64,000 bases of DNA from Chloroflexota bacterium (GTDB lineage: Bacteria > Chloroflexota > Ktedonobacteria > Ktedonobacterales > JADMIN01), in assembly GCA_021323855.1 (NCBI GenBank), contig JAJPKE010000024.1, positions 122,418 through 186,417 on the forward strand. The letters are read 5' to 3'. The notes below the pieces were generated by a model that saw only the letters and a list, made by a program, of their open reading frames with translations, was not told where the DNA came from and made no database searches. The translations under genes and the position numbers were made by a program. This document shows, piece after piece, positions 1 to 8,335 of this stretch (the first letter of the stretch is position 1; each line of letters opens with the position of its first letter).

Positions 1-2
1 CC

Positions 3-476
3 GAGCGCAGCAGCCTGCACGATGGGCGTGAAACCCTGCTCAAACAGATCGCCAGCCGCTACCGGCACACGCCACACCGGGTGATCGTGGTCTTCGATGG
101 CGACGGCCCAGCGGAGACACGGCAGGCGCTTCCGGGGCTGCCGCGCGGGCAGGTGATCTATTCGCGCCGGGGCGAGAGCGCCGACAGCGTGATTCAGCGG
201 CTGAGCGCAGAGGAACGGGCGGCGGGAGCCGAGTGCGTGGCCGTCAGCGACGATTTCGAGGTGCGCAGCGGCGTGCAAGCCAACGGCGGCAAGGGCGCGC
301 GCGTCAACGATTTGGGACGGCAACTGAACGAGCCATCCAAATATCAGCGGCGGCAGTACCAGCATCGCGCCTACCTGCGGCAACAATGGGAGAAGGACTG
401 CGACGACAACGATACCTCGCGAATCTCCTCACGCCAGAAGAAGCGCCAATCGCCGGATGACAACCTTTTGCGGTAG
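3..476 (+). CDS. YacP-like NYN-domain ribonuclease, 5' end outside window
   Basis: The reading frame is open from the left edge, so the N-terminus is missing. The visible 157 residues carry the pattern of YacP/NYN (PIN-like) RNases: a hydrophobic strand ending in acidic residues (VIVVFDGDG, about residues 28-36 of the fragment), a helix with ESADSVIQRL and a second strand followed by SDD. These aspartates are the expected metal ligands of the fold. In Firmicutes the family member Rae1 cleaves ribosome-bound mRNA; whether this one does so is inference. The C-terminal tail is basic and Gln/Arg-rich. A GTG at 81 could be taken for a start, but upstream in-frame residues (e.g. DGRETLLKQIASRY) look coding, so I treat it as internal. 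Confidence 0.75.
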   Translation, partial: ERSSLHDGRETLLKQIASRYRHTPHRVIVVFDGDGPAETRQALPGLPRGQVIYSRRGESADSVIQRLSAEERAAGAECVAVSDDFEVRSGVQANGGKGARVNDLGRQLNEPSKYQRRQYQHRAYLRQQWEKDCDDNDTSRISSRQKKRQSPDDNLLR

Positions 477-571
477 TATGTCGTATCAGGCTGTGTTGGG
501 CTAACAGACGGGAATGATTTGTTCGAGAGTATATCCTGGTTGGTTTCAGGTGGCTGGAAGGGGGCAAGACG

Positions 572-856
572 ATGGCGACGTTGACCGATGACGAATTGCA
601 GCAGGCGCTAACACAACTCAATGGCTGGCAGGTGGAAGATGGCATGCTGGTGAAGTCGCTACGGTTCTCGACCTTCCCCGACGGCATTGCCTTCGTCAAC
701 CGCGTGGCAGACCTCGCGGAAGACGCCGGCCACCATCCCGATATTGACATCCGCTATGCGACGATAACGCTACGCCTCTCTACCCACGATGAGGGCGGCA
801 TCACAGCGAAGGACACCGCCCTGGCCCGGCGCATCAACGCGCTCTCCGGTCGCTAG
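572..856 (+). CDS. phhB: Pterin-4a-carbinolamine dehydratase
   Basis: A 94-residue protein, the normal size of this family. It dehydrates 4a-hydroxytetrahydropterin to recycle the pterin cofactor of aromatic amino-acid hydroxylases. The signature segment AEDAGHHPDIDIRY (about residues 49-62) holds the paired active-site histidines, and a basic/hydrophobic C-terminal helix (LARRINAL) follows as in family members. The ATG at 572 has a GGGGGCAAG purine stretch a few bases upstream. No hydroxylase gene is nearby, so the physiological partner is unknown; in some bacteria the family has only a housekeeping role. A family A intergenic repeat starts directly after the stop codon. Confidence 0.93.
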   Translation: MATLTDDELQQALTQLNGWQVEDGMLVKSLRFSTFPDGIAFVNRVADLAEDAGHHPDIDIRYATITLRLSTHDEGGITAKDTALARRINALSGR

Positions 857-898
857 CCCACACCCCAATCCCCTCCCCCATGCGTGGGAGAGGGGAGG
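857..898 (+). repeat. Intergenic repeat family A, copy 1
   Basis: C-rich left arm (CCCACACCCCAATCCCC) followed by an inverted repeat CTCCCCCATGCGTGGGAGAG. It begins one base after the phhB stop codon. Twelve copies of this family are present in the window, all with the C-rich arm first on the + strand. Confidence 0.85.
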
Positions 899-950
899 CA
901 GAAGGGCACAGGCGCTCCATCTGGCGCAGATGAGGAGTGAACAGGCAGCC

Positions 951-1229
951 TTACTCTACGCCAATATCCCAGGCTTGCTCCAGGTCTTCACGCGAATACG
1001 CCTTGAAGGCGATCATCGTGCGTGTCTGCGTGATGCCCTCGATCTTTATCATGCGTTCGGTGACAACTTCTGCCAGGTCTTCATGCCGCGCAAGCCGCAA
1101 GATGGCGACGAGATCATATTCGCCGGTGACCGAATAGACCTCGGCCACCCCTGGAATGGCAAGCAACGCCTGCGCCGTCGTGTTGATGGCATCGCGGCGC
1201 ACATTGATCAGCACCAATGCGGAAATCAT
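951..1229 (-). CDS. Lrp/AsnC ligand-binding (RAM) domain protein without HTH
   Basis: A 92-residue protein made of the RAM/Lrp-AsnC ligand-binding fold only: MISALVLINVRRD at the N-terminus, then IPGVAEVYSVTGEYDLVAI and a final VTERMIKIEGITQTRTMIA strand. The DNA-binding HTH of full-length Lrp proteins is absent. Stand-alone RAM proteins form dimers/octamers and bind amino acids; some act as enzymes' effector subunits. Start: the ATG at 1229 has AGGAG eight bases upstream, and the longer upstream frame is not protein-like. It lies downstream of the acyl-CoA ligase gene on the same strand, separated by a copy of repeat family B, so co-transcription is possible but not shown. Confidence 0.85.
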   Translation of the reverse strand: MISALVLINVRRDAINTTAQALLAIPGVAEVYSVTGEYDLVAILRLARHEDLAEVVTERMIKIEGITQTRTMIAFKAYSREDLEQAWDIGVE

Positions 1230-1252
1230 AGGGCGGCTCCTATGCGCTCTTT

Positions 1253-1363
1253 TGCTCTCGGCTTTGAAAAGCCGGAGCAAGGACGACAGGCTGAAGCCAA
1301 CGGCAGAACATACGCAACGGCTTTAGCCTTCTATTCACGTGCGCCGGCAGTTTACTGCCGCGA
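1253..1363. repeat. Intergenic repeat family B, copy 1
   Basis: Contains CGGCTTTGAAAAGCCGG, AGGCTGAAGCC, GGCTTTAGCC and the palindrome GCCGGCAGTTTACTGCCG. The same modules (GGGCTGAAGCC plus GCCGGCAGTTCACTGCC or variants) recur near 3.9, 26.55 and 58.7 kb. Confidence 0.75.
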
Positions 1364-1373
1364 TGCCAACCGA

Positions 1374-2912
1374 TTACACCGCCTGCGCCGCCTGGTCGCG
1401 TAGCTCGCGCCGCAACACCTTGCCGGTGTTGTTCTTGGGCAGTTCGTCGCGGAAGACGATCTTGCGCGGGCACTTGAAGGTGGCGATTTCATTGCGGCAG
1501 TAGTCCATCAACTCCTGCTCGGTCGCCTGTTGACCTTGCTTCAAGACGACATACGCCATCACCGACTCACCCTGATACGGGTCGGGATACTGCACCACCG
1601 CCGCATCGGCGACCGCTGGATGGCGGAACAGCACCTCTTCGACCTCACGCGGATAGACGTTGTAGCCGGAGACGTTTATCATGTCTTTTTTGCGGTCCAC
1701 GATGCTGATATAGCCCTCAGCGTCCATCACTGCGAGGTCGCCGGTATGTAGCCAGCCATCTTGCAGCGCCTCGGCGGTCGCCTCCGGCTGGTGCCAATAG
1801 CCTTTCATGATATTCGCGCCCCGGCAGATCAGTTCACCCATCTCGCCGCGCGGGACCTCATTGCCTGCTGTGTCAACGATTTTGACCTCGACGCCGGGGA
1901 GCGGAAAACCGACGGTGCCGGGCCGGGTCTCTGGCGCGGCGGCGTTGGTCGTCACCACCGGCGACGCCTCGGAGAGTCCGTAGCCTTCGCTGATCGGCAC
2001 GCCGGAGAGACCCTGGAACGCTTCCAGCACGCGCACTGGCAATGCAGCGGCGCCGGAGGCGACATAGCGCAGGCTGCTCACGTCGTAGTCGCGGATATTG
2101 GGTAGCTGCGCCCAGGCGACGAACATCGGCGGCGCGCCGTAGAGAACCGTACACTTGTATTTCTGGATCACTTCCAGGCTGGAGACCGGCTCGAAGCGCT
2201 CTATCAGCGCCATGCTCGCACCGTTCATCACCGCCAGATTCATGCCGACGTTCATCGCGTAGATATGGAAGAGCGGCAGCGCCAGCCAGACCACATCATC
2301 CGGGCGCGTGGTGATGGCGGGCACCATCATGCACTGTTCGCAGTTGGAGAGCAGGTTGCGATGGGTAAGCATTGCGCCTTTGGGGCGGCCTGTCGTGCCG
2401 GAGGTGTAGCAGATGACGGCGACATCTTCGGGGTTGACGGTGACGTTGGGCGGGGTAGTTGGGGCATTGCCGATGGTGCTGGCCCAGGCCAGTGTGCCGG
2501 GCGTTTCCTCCGGCGTGGCGAGGATCACATGCTGCAATTCCGGCGCGTTGGCGGCGGCGGCGACTGCCACTTTGTAATACGGCGCGGCATCCGAACGGAA
2601 CGACATGATGGCTTTCGCGCCGCTATCCTTGAGGATGTACTCAACCTCACCGACTTTGTAGAGGACGTTCATCGGCACAACCGAGGCACCGGCTTTGAGG
2701 ATGCCGTAATAGGCTTCCATGAACAGCGGCAAATTGTGCATCAGCAGCGCAACGCGATCCCCTGGCGCGATGCCCAGCGCGATGAGCGCATTGGCCACCT
2801 GGTTGGCACGCCGGTCGAATTCGGCGTAGGTGGTGCCGTTGTCGCGGAAAATGATCGCCGTTTTGTCGGGATAGTGCGCCGCAGTCTGCGCAAGCATCTG
2901 GCCCAGGTCCAT
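1374..2912 (-). CDS. Long-chain fatty-acid-CoA ligase (AMP-binding family)
   Basis: A 512-residue ANL-superfamily ligase that adenylates a carboxylic acid and transfers it to CoA. The phosphate-binding loop YTSGTTGRPKGAML lies near residue 172, YGLSEASPVV in the middle, the hinge region DGWLHTGDLAVMDAEG and IVDRKKDMINVSGYNVYP further on, and the catalytic lysine in PKNNTGKVLRREL near the C-terminus. The ATG at 2912 is preceded by GAGG at normal spacing; an in-frame ATG at 2936 would add eight residues. The exact chain length of the substrate cannot be read from sequence. The neighbouring FabG-like reductase gene, on the same strand upstream, suggests a fatty-acid or related acyl metabolism role. 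Confidence 0.92.
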   Translation of the reverse strand: MDLGQMLAQTAAHYPDKTAIIFRDNGTTYAEFDRRANQVANALIALGIAPGDRVALLMHNLPLFMEAYYGILKAGASVVPMNVLYKVGEVEYILKDSGAKAIMSFRSDAAPYYKVAVAAAANAPELQHVILATPEETPGTLAWASTIGNAPTTPPNVTVNPEDVAVICYTSGTTGRPKGAMLTHRNLLSNCEQCMMVPAITTRPDDVVWLALPLFHIYAMNVGMNLAVMNGASMALIERFEPVSSLEVIQKYKCTVLYGAPPMFVAWAQLPNIRDYDVSSLRYVASGAAALPVRVLEAFQGLSGVPISEGYGLSEASPVVTTNAAAPETRPGTVGFPLPGVEVKIVDTAGNEVPRGEMGELICRGANIMKGYWHQPEATAEALQDGWLHTGDLAVMDAEGYISIVDRKKDMINVSGYNVYPREVEEVLFRHPAVADAAVVQYPDPYQGESVMAYVVLKQGQQATEQELMDYCRNEIATFKCPRKIVFRDELPKNNTGKVLRRELRDQAAQAV

Positions 2913-3074
2913 CGCATACCTCGATTCATCAACCATCCGGTAACACAGGTAACAAAAGAGCGAACGACGAGTATAGCTACATCATCTCATCGCGCTGCAC
3001 CGCCTCGCATCGGCCATATCAGGTACATCCATCATATTGGTCACAACCATCACATCCGTCAGGCGGTTACATGG

Positions 3075-3845
3075 TCACATCAAAATGCCGGCGGGACCGC
3101 CAGCAACATAGATGACCTGTCCGCTGACATAGCTGGCATCGTCAGAGGCCAGGAAGGCGATCACGCTGGCGACCTCGCTGGGCTGGCCGATGCGCTGCAA
3201 GGCGATATGCTGCGACGCACCTGCCTGGAACGCTTCCGGCGTGATGCCCATGCGTTCGGCGGTGGCGCGGGTCATGTCAGTGTCAATGAAGCCGGGAGCG
3301 ACGGCGTTGACGGTGATGCCGAAGCGGCCAAGCTCGATGGCGAGCGTGCGCGTCAGCCCTTGCAGACCGGCTTTGGCCGCCGAATAGTTCGCCTGGCCGC
3401 GATTGCCCAGCGCGGAGGTGGAGGAAAGGCTGACGATGCGCCCGTATTTGGCGGGCACCATGTATTTCTGAGCAGCTCGCGCGCAGAGGAACGCGCCGCG
3501 CAGATGCACGTTGAGGACGCGATCCCAATCGTCATCGCTCATCTTGTGGATGAGGTTGTCGCGGATGATGCCAGCGTTGTTGACGAGGATATCCAGCTTG
3601 CCGAAGTGGCTGGCCGCCGCGTCTACGGTCTGCTGCACGGCGCTGGCGTCCGACACGTCGCAGGCCAGCGGCAGCGCCTCCGAACCGGCGGCGGCAATCT
3701 CTGCCGCGACCTTCTGGCAGCCCTGCTCATCGAGGTCCGCCAGGGCGACGTGCGCACCTTCGCTGGCGAGCCGCCGCGCCGTGGCCGCGCCGATGCCCCG
3801 CGCGGCGCCGGTGACGAGGGCGACCCGTCCATCCAATCTTCCCAC
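3075..3845 (-). CDS. 3-oxoacyl-ACP/acetoacetyl-CoA reductase-like SDR
   Basis: A 256-residue classical short-chain dehydrogenase. It has the NAD(P)-binding TGAARGIGAATAR motif at residues 12-24, NNAG near 91, and the catalytic Ser...Tyr-x3-Lys set (SLSSTSA, then YSAAKAGLQGLTR). The C-terminal PGFIDTDMT and SYVSGQVIYVAGG segments are typical of FabG/PhaB. The start is taken as GTG at 3845 because AGGTGG lies at correct spacing; the longer upstream frame runs through repeat DNA. The protein probably reduces 3-oxoacyl thioesters with NADPH. It sits upstream of the acyl-CoA ligase on the same strand with a gap of about 160 bases, so the two could form one transcription unit. Confidence 0.88.
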   Translation of the reverse strand: MGRLDGRVALVTGAARGIGAATARRLASEGAHVALADLDEQGCQKVAAEIAAAGSEALPLACDVSDASAVQQTVDAAASHFGKLDILVNNAGIIRDNLIHKMSDDDWDRVLNVHLRGAFLCARAAQKYMVPAKYGRIVSLSSTSALGNRGQANYSAAKAGLQGLTRTLAIELGRFGITVNAVAPGFIDTDMTRATAERMGITPEAFQAGASQHIALQRIGQPSEVASVIAFLASDDASYVSGQVIYVAGGPAGILM

Positions 3846-3866
3846 TGCGAGCCACCTTTCTGTATA

Positions 3867-3910
3867 GCCCCCACCCCCAGCCCCTCCCCCGTGCGCGGGA
3901 GAGGGGAGCC
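3867..3910 (+). repeat. Intergenic repeat family A, copy 2
   Basis: CCCCCACCCCCAGCCCCTCC then CCGTGCGCGGGAGAGGGGAG. It lies upstream of the SDR start codon and is nearly identical to copies 3 and 4. Confidence 0.88.
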
Positions 3911-3965
3911 AGAGCGCGGCAGTGAACTGCCGGCGCACGCACGACAATGGGCTGAAGCCGTGGGC
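3911..3965. repeat. Intergenic repeat family B, copy 2
   Basis: Contains GGCAGTGAACTGCCGGCGCA followed by GGGCTGAAGCCG, the same two modules as the copy near 26.55 kb. It is directly adjacent to a family A copy. Confidence 0.75.
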
Positions 3966-4022
3966 ATATCGTACCTGAGTTCGTGAGGGCAGTGTAAGAC
4001 GCTGCCAGCCACGTGTCAAGAA

Positions 4023-4065
4023 GCCCCCACTCCCGGCCCCTCCCCCGTGCGCGGGAGAGGGGAGC
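4023..4065 (+). repeat. Intergenic repeat family A, copy 3
   Basis: GCCCCCACTCCCGGCCCCTC then CCCCGTGCGCGGGAGAGGGG; same orientation as copy 2 about 150 bases away. Confidence 0.88.
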
Positions 4066-4144
4066 CAGAGCACAGGGCAAACGGTGATGGTGAAGGGCAG
4101 AAGGGGCATGCAGGCGAACGGGAGGGAAGAACAGGCGGGCAGAT

Positions 4145-4240
4145 TCATCCGCGTGGACGAGAGGCTGGCGGGTTTCGCGTGGCGAATGAATGCGCGGCGG
4201 CACGCATCCCGCCGCGAAGTCTGCCTGTGCGGACTGGAGA
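4145..4240. repeat. Intergenic repeat family C, copy 1
   Basis: Modules ATTCATCCGC, GCGAATGAATGCGC and CCGCGAAGTCTGCCTGTGCG followed by GACTGGAGAGC. Related modules (CGCGAATTCATTCGC, CCGCGAAGTCCGCCTGCG) occur at 42.4 and 48.5 kb. Confidence 0.6.
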
Positions 4241-4313
4241 GCGGCGGGTGGAAGCGTCAATTGAAAACAGTTGGGGAGAGAAACTGCCAGCGCCTGTTCA
4301 CCAAGCCATTTTG

Positions 4314-4961
4314 TCAACGCGGTTGAACCTGGGCCGCGCTGGGCGCGCCGACGAAGAAGCGCACCAGGATCAGGAAAGCGATTGCGGAGGCGGCTCCTGC
4401 ATAGATCGCGCGCATCCAGGGTTCACCAGAGTCGCTGCCAGCCAGCCAGCCATGAGCGGTGACGAGCGCAAAGGTGACGAAGCTGAGGTAATGAATGGCA
4501 CGCCACCAACTATAGCGCAGGCGGCGGCGCAGCCAGGAAGTCAGCAGCAACAGCGCCATGCCATAGAAGGAAAATACGCCAATTACCACGGCGGTGGGGC
4601 GATAGGGTTCATCGAGTGGCAGCAGGAGATTCAGCAGCGAGAACGGCAAAAAGGGATCGAGCAGCAGTGTAAGCAGATGTCCTACGATCAGTACGCCTGC
4701 TAACGTGGCGATGAACTGATGCAATTCATCAACCACCCAGGAGAGGCGTTCGGAGGCTTTGCGGGCGATGGCGCGCAATGTTCCTAGCAGCACAGAGAGC
4801 GTGAGCGCCACGTAGGAAGAAACCGCCATTGCACGGGTGAGATACCAGAGCGTTGGGCTTGCCTGCGCCACTGCTTTTCCAGCAGCCAGCTTCAACAGGA
4901 GACCCTGTGCAGGCAGCAACAACGCCCATAGTGAGACTGGAATCTGCGCTAAGAAAGCCAT
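4314..4961 (-). CDS. Ferric-reductase-like transmembrane haem protein
   Basis: A 215-residue protein with five to six hydrophobic segments. Two histidine pairs spaced by 13-14 residues, DELHQFIATLAGVLIVGH and IHYLSFVTFALVTAH, match the bis-haem ligands of the ferric reductase/NOX transmembrane domain (Pfam ferric_reduct). It has no FAD or NAD domain of its own. A GGAG motif lies just before the ATG at 4961, and the start overlaps the end of apbE by 13 bases, so translation is probably coupled. The two upstream genes encode a flavin transferase and a cytosolic flavin/2Fe-2S reductase; I infer that this protein carries electrons from the reductase across the membrane. Confidence 0.85.
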   Translation of the reverse strand: MAFLAQIPVSLWALLLPAQGLLLKLAAGKAVAQASPTLWYLTRAMAVSSYVALTLSVLLGTLRAIARKASERLSWVVDELHQFIATLAGVLIVGHLLTLLLDPFLPFSLLNLLLPLDEPYRPTAVVIGVFSFYGMALLLLTSWLRRRLRYSWWRAIHYLSFVTFALVTAHGWLAGSDSGEPWMRAIYAGAASAIAFLILVRFFVGAPSAAQVQPR

Positions 4962-6160
4962 ACGTCTCCACCGCCTCCTATCATCGTAAGATACTCTTCC
5001 AGATTCGCCGAATAGACGACTTCGCCCGTCTCCAACGTCAGGAGCAGGGCTACCCCTGCATCGCCATAGGGCGCGATGCGCGCAGATGCGGCTCCATGCG
5101 CTGCATGTTCCCGTTTCCAGGTTTCCCAGGCTGCTTCCACCAGGCGCAGAGCGGCGGGGAATCGGCGTAAGAGCGCCACCTTCGCCGCGACTTCCGCATG
5201 CGCCGCCGTCGGCGCAAAGGCCGTGGCTGCCGCAATGAGCATGTCATCTTGCGCACCATGCTGCGGCTCATTGCTATCTTCGCTGGCGTCATTGGCGTCA
5301 TTGGCATTATTGGCGTTGGGCGCGTTATTGGTGGCAATCCAGACGCGCGCGGGTTGTCCGGTTCGCGGGTCCAGAAGATGATGGCGGAGCTGGCCAGCCT
5401 GATACCACCAGCGATCAGCCGCGCCAGACGTTGCCAGACCACCGTGCCCCAATGTCACAACGGTACCACTGGACTGCCAGTAACCGGGCTGTTGCGCAAG
5501 CGTGGAGGAACTGCCAATGCCAACCGGCCAGGGTTCGCCGTCGCCTCGCCCACCGCGCACACGCATATCGCCACCAAGATTGACGAGAACATTCTCGAAT
5601 CCAGCGAAGAACCGCTCTAGCGCGACATCGGCAGCCCAGCCTTTCGCTATCCCGCCAAAGTCCAATCGCGCGCCAAGCGGCAGGCGAACACGGCGATGGC
5701 GCTTATCCAGTTGAATACGACGCCAGGCGCCCGTCAGCGGAGAGCGATGCGCCACGCGCCATTCAACAGGGGCAACCTGGATGTCATGGCGCGCTCCTCG
5801 CTGTGCCATCGCTTTGTAATCGCGGTCGTAGCCGAGCGCTTCAAGTAGCGAGAGCAGCGTTGGGTCAAAGAGACCATCGCTCGCTTTTGCCGCAGCCAGG
5901 CTTTGCTCCAGCACGGTGAAGAGCATATCTGAGACGGCACGCCATGATCCCGACGCTGCATTCAACCGGCACAGTTCACTCTCACTCTGGAAGCGGGTCA
6001 GGCGCGCATCCACTTCTTCCAGCCACGAGAAACAGGCCTCCATAGCGCGTGTTGCCGCCGCTGCTCGATCTGGTGGCACCGCGAGATGGATGTCAATCTC
6101 GCTTGCCATGATGGTGCGTGTTTGCTCGACCAACACCGGGCCGGTAGGCTTGGATACCAC
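4949..6160 (-). CDS. apbE: ApbE-type FAD:protein FMN transferase
   Basis: About 403 residues. ApbE enzymes attach FMN from FAD to a threonine of extracytoplasmic redox proteins. Recognisable features: the opening strand TRTIMASEIDIHL, DARLTRFQSESELCRLN, then RLDFGGIAKGWAADVALERF (the conserved DxGGIAKGxA motif), NLGGDMRV, and WYQAGQLRHHLLDPRTGQPA. An unusual insertion rich in Asn/Asp/Ala (NNAPNANNANDANDASED) follows the catalytic region. No lipoprotein or clear signal peptide is seen. The start is uncertain: GTG at 6160 keeps the first family strand complete, while ATG at 6109 would cut it. The gene lies between the reductase and the haem membrane protein of the same leftward set. No FMN-binding-domain target protein is visible in the window. 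Confidence 0.83.
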   Translation of the reverse strand: MVSKPTGPVLVEQTRTIMASEIDIHLAVPPDRAAAATRAMEACFSWLEEVDARLTRFQSESELCRLNAASGSWRAVSDMLFTVLEQSLAAAKASDGLFDPTLLSLLEALGYDRDYKAMAQRGARHDIQVAPVEWRVAHRSPLTGAWRRIQLDKRHRRVRLPLGARLDFGGIAKGWAADVALERFFAGFENVLVNLGGDMRVRGGRGDGEPWPVGIGSSSTLAQQPGYWQSSGTVVTLGHGGLATSGAADRWWYQAGQLRHHLLDPRTGQPARVWIATNNAPNANNANDANDASEDSNEPQHGAQDDMLIAAATAFAPTAAHAEVAAKVALLRRFPAALRLVEAAWETWKREHAAHGAASARIAPYGDAGVALLLTLETGEVVYSANLEEYLTMIGGGGDVWLS

Positions 6161-6221
6161 TCGCGTTCTGTTCTTCCCTTCGGTCGTACTACCCTCTTGC
6201 CAGACGTGCAAGCCCACAGGC

Positions 6222-7733
6222 TCAACAAGGCTTCGATGGCGTACTGGTACATGTCGGCGTTGGCTTGGGCGCTGGCTTGGGCGTTGGCGTCGCTGTGGGC
6301 GCCGTTCCGCCACCGCCGCCACCACCCGGCGCGGCGGTGGCGGTTGGCTTGGGCGATCCGCCTGTTCCCCCTCCACTTTGGCTTGTTGCTGTTGGCTGCT
6401 TCGATCCGCCCGGCGTTTGCGTCGTCCCTGGCTGTGCTGATGGAGACCCCGTGGCCCCAGGTGAACCGGAGACATTTTGTACGGAAGCTGCCGCATAGCT
6501 CCAACTGAATGGCCGGTGATTGGTGAGATTCCACGATCCCACCAGCAGGGCGCCCGCGCCTACCAGCGCGGCAACACGGGTCATGGTGGTCGTGCCAGCG
6601 CGCCGTCCCCCCGACACGCTGGCTCCGCCAGCAAACGCCGCCACTCGTGCGACGCCCGCTGGCATACGCCCACCGGAGACGATGGTCACATCTCCAATCG
6701 GGTGCGCCAGACACCCCAGCACATAGCCCTCCCGGCGTTCGGCTGTCGAAAGCGCCTCGCCTATCGGATCCACCTGCCCAGAAGTCACCTTCAGTTTACA
6801 TTCGCCACACGCGCCTGCGCGGCAACTGAATCGTGGATGATAGCCATGCCGTTCGAGCGCGGTCAGCAAGGTTTCTTGTGGCTGCACGTCGAGCGTAGCG
6901 CCTGTTTCCTCAACCGTGATACTGCCACCAACGCTGTTGCCGCCGCGACCCTCCACGCGGTACGCCGGCCCGGATTTTGTGGCGAAGATCTCAGAATAGA
7001 TGTGATTCGCGGGCACACCGCGCGCGTGGAGTTCATCCTGAAGTTCGCGCTTGAGTTGTTCAGGGCCGCACATATACCAGTAGGCTTTTGCCCCTATACT
7101 GCCGGTGCGCGACAGAATGGCGTCGGTGGTCATGCGATTGCCCTCGGATGAGAGGTAATGCCGCTGGCTCAGCCAGGTGGCATAGGGGTCCATCTCTTCG
7201 AGTTCTTCGCGGAAAATGATGTCTTCTGGGGATCGCGAAGCATAGTGTAACTGCACCAGCGGGCGCTCGCCATCTGGAAGCTGCGCCAGGGCGCGAAGCA
7301 TGCCCATGATCGGGGTAATGCCGCTGCCGAGCGCCACGAAAATCAGCACCATCTCCGGCGAGAGATGCGCAGGCAGGGTAAACGTGCCGCGCGGGAGGCT
7401 GGAATAGAGGAGCGTTCCCTCCTGCACCCACTGATAAAAGTAGGTGGAGACGGCACCCTGGTCCATGCGTTTTACGGTGATTTCCCAGGGTTCATCGGCA
7501 TTACCAGCGCCACAGAGCGAGTACGAGCGGTACAGCGTCTCGCGTGGTGTTGGCAACGCCAGGGTCACAAATTGTCCAGGAAGATAGGGAGCAGGCGATT
7601 GGTCAGTGCCGGGCAGGACAATCGCAATGGAAACCACATCCGGCGCCACGACCTCGCGGCGAATGACTTGCACAGGCAGCATATTTGCCGGTGAGACGAC
7701 CGGCAAGCCGCGCGTTGGGTTGTCTTCTCGCAT
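6222..7733 (-). CDS. Flavin/NAD/2Fe-2S oxidoreductase with C-terminal membrane anchor
   Basis: A 503-residue protein. Order of parts: FAD-binding domain with RSYSLCG near residue 80; NAD-binding domain with ALGSGITPIMGMLRAL and YMCGPEQLKREL; plant-type 2Fe-2S domain with CRAGACGECKLKV and a final LGCLAHP cysteine; a basic stretch; one transmembrane helix at about 387-404; and a 99-residue Pro/Thr/Gly/Ser tail that ends in two cysteines (PTCTSTPSKPC). The catalytic part resembles Hcr/benzoate-dioxygenase-reductase-type proteins. With no N-terminal signal it should sit in the cytosol, leaving the low-complexity tail outside. The anchor and tail are unusual for the family. It is followed by apbE and the haem membrane protein, which suggests a trans-membrane electron transfer route. 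Confidence 0.88.
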   Translation of the reverse strand: MREDNPTRGLPVVSPANMLPVQVIRREVVAPDVVSIAIVLPGTDQSPAPYLPGQFVTLALPTPRETLYRSYSLCGAGNADEPWEITVKRMDQGAVSTYFYQWVQEGTLLYSSLPRGTFTLPAHLSPEMVLIFVALGSGITPIMGMLRALAQLPDGERPLVQLHYASRSPEDIIFREELEEMDPYATWLSQRHYLSSEGNRMTTDAILSRTGSIGAKAYWYMCGPEQLKRELQDELHARGVPANHIYSEIFATKSGPAYRVEGRGGNSVGGSITVEETGATLDVQPQETLLTALERHGYHPRFSCRAGACGECKLKVTSGQVDPIGEALSTAERREGYVLGCLAHPIGDVTIVSGGRMPAGVARVAAFAGGASVSGGRRAGTTTMTRVAALVGAGALLVGSWNLTNHRPFSWSYAAASVQNVSGSPGATGSPSAQPGTTQTPGGSKQPTATSQSGGGTGGSPKPTATAAPGGGGGGGTAPTATPTPKPAPKPTPTCTSTPSKPC

Positions 7734-7768
7734 CCGTTACTCTCTTCCCTTCCAAACCCCAAGACTGC

Positions 7769-8266
7769 TCAATTATCGTTGTTGTAGGAGTACACGCTGC
7801 TGGCCAGGAATGTGCCGTCTGGTTGAACTTTCCCTCTGATCGTCACACCCCAGCCCGCTTGCAAGCCACTCAATGAGGATGAGTTCCCCGTAAAGGTGGT
7901 GTTGGCATCCACGACAATCGTGTGGGTTCCACTACCGTTGCTCATAGTGAACGTGCTAGTAGACGTGTTGACCGATTGTATCGTGCCACGGAGGTTGGTC
8001 TGGCCGTTCGGCGTTGCAGTTGGCTGCGCCGGAGTAGTGGGAGAATTCGCTACAGTGGGAGTGGTGGGTGTGGATGTCGCGGTTGCCTGCGAAGACGACG
8101 ATGGCGTCGCAGTAACTGTGGCAAGCGTTGTGACATTGGCTGCTTGTGGCGTGGCTGGCGGGAGCGCCGTCCGCGCTGCCAACGCTGCGCTCGTACCACC
8201 GATGAGACAGGCGCCGAGAAAAGCAAGCGCCACTTTGCTTTTGAATACCTGGAATGGGCTAGCCAT
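7769..8266 (-). CDS. Secreted DUF5666-like protein
   Basis: A 165-residue protein with an N-terminal signal peptide (VFKSKVALAFLGACLIGG, ending near an AALAARTA site), a Thr/Ser/Pro/Ala linker of about 60 residues, and a C-terminal beta domain. That domain contains LRGTIQSVNTSTSTFTM, a DANTTFTG strand, and VTIRGKVQPDGTFLASSVYS, the pattern of DUF5666 (OB-like fold). Function is unknown in the family; members occur on the outer face of the membrane, often beside two-component systems. The ATG at 8266 has GGGAG six bases upstream; a GTG two codons earlier is less likely. It lies between the sensor kinase gene and the flavin reductase gene on the same strand, 35 bases from the latter. Confidence 0.78.
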   Translation of the reverse strand: MASPFQVFKSKVALAFLGACLIGGTSAALAARTALPPATPQAANVTTLATVTATPSSSSQATATSTPTTPTVANSPTTPAQPTATPNGQTNLRGTIQSVNTSTSTFTMSNGSGTHTIVVDANTTFTGNSSSLSGLQAGWGVTIRGKVQPDGTFLASSVYSYNNDN

Positions 8267-8335
8267 GAACACTCCCTGAACCTACACGATCATCTCATCT
8301 GATGATGAGTCTATGACTCTTCAATGAGAGGACAA

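Larger units (their letters stand above)
3966..4313. other. Repeat-rich intergenic stretch
   Basis: No convincing gene. The stretch holds family A copy 3 (4023-4065) and the family C module (4145-4240). Open frames crossing it have the composition of the repeats and no start signal. Confidence 0.6.

Noticed and set aside
2265..3986. 573-codon + strand frame
   Set aside because: Lies antisense to the acyl-CoA ligase and SDR genes, both of which have complete family motifs; its protein is His/Arg/Gly-rich without recognisable domains.
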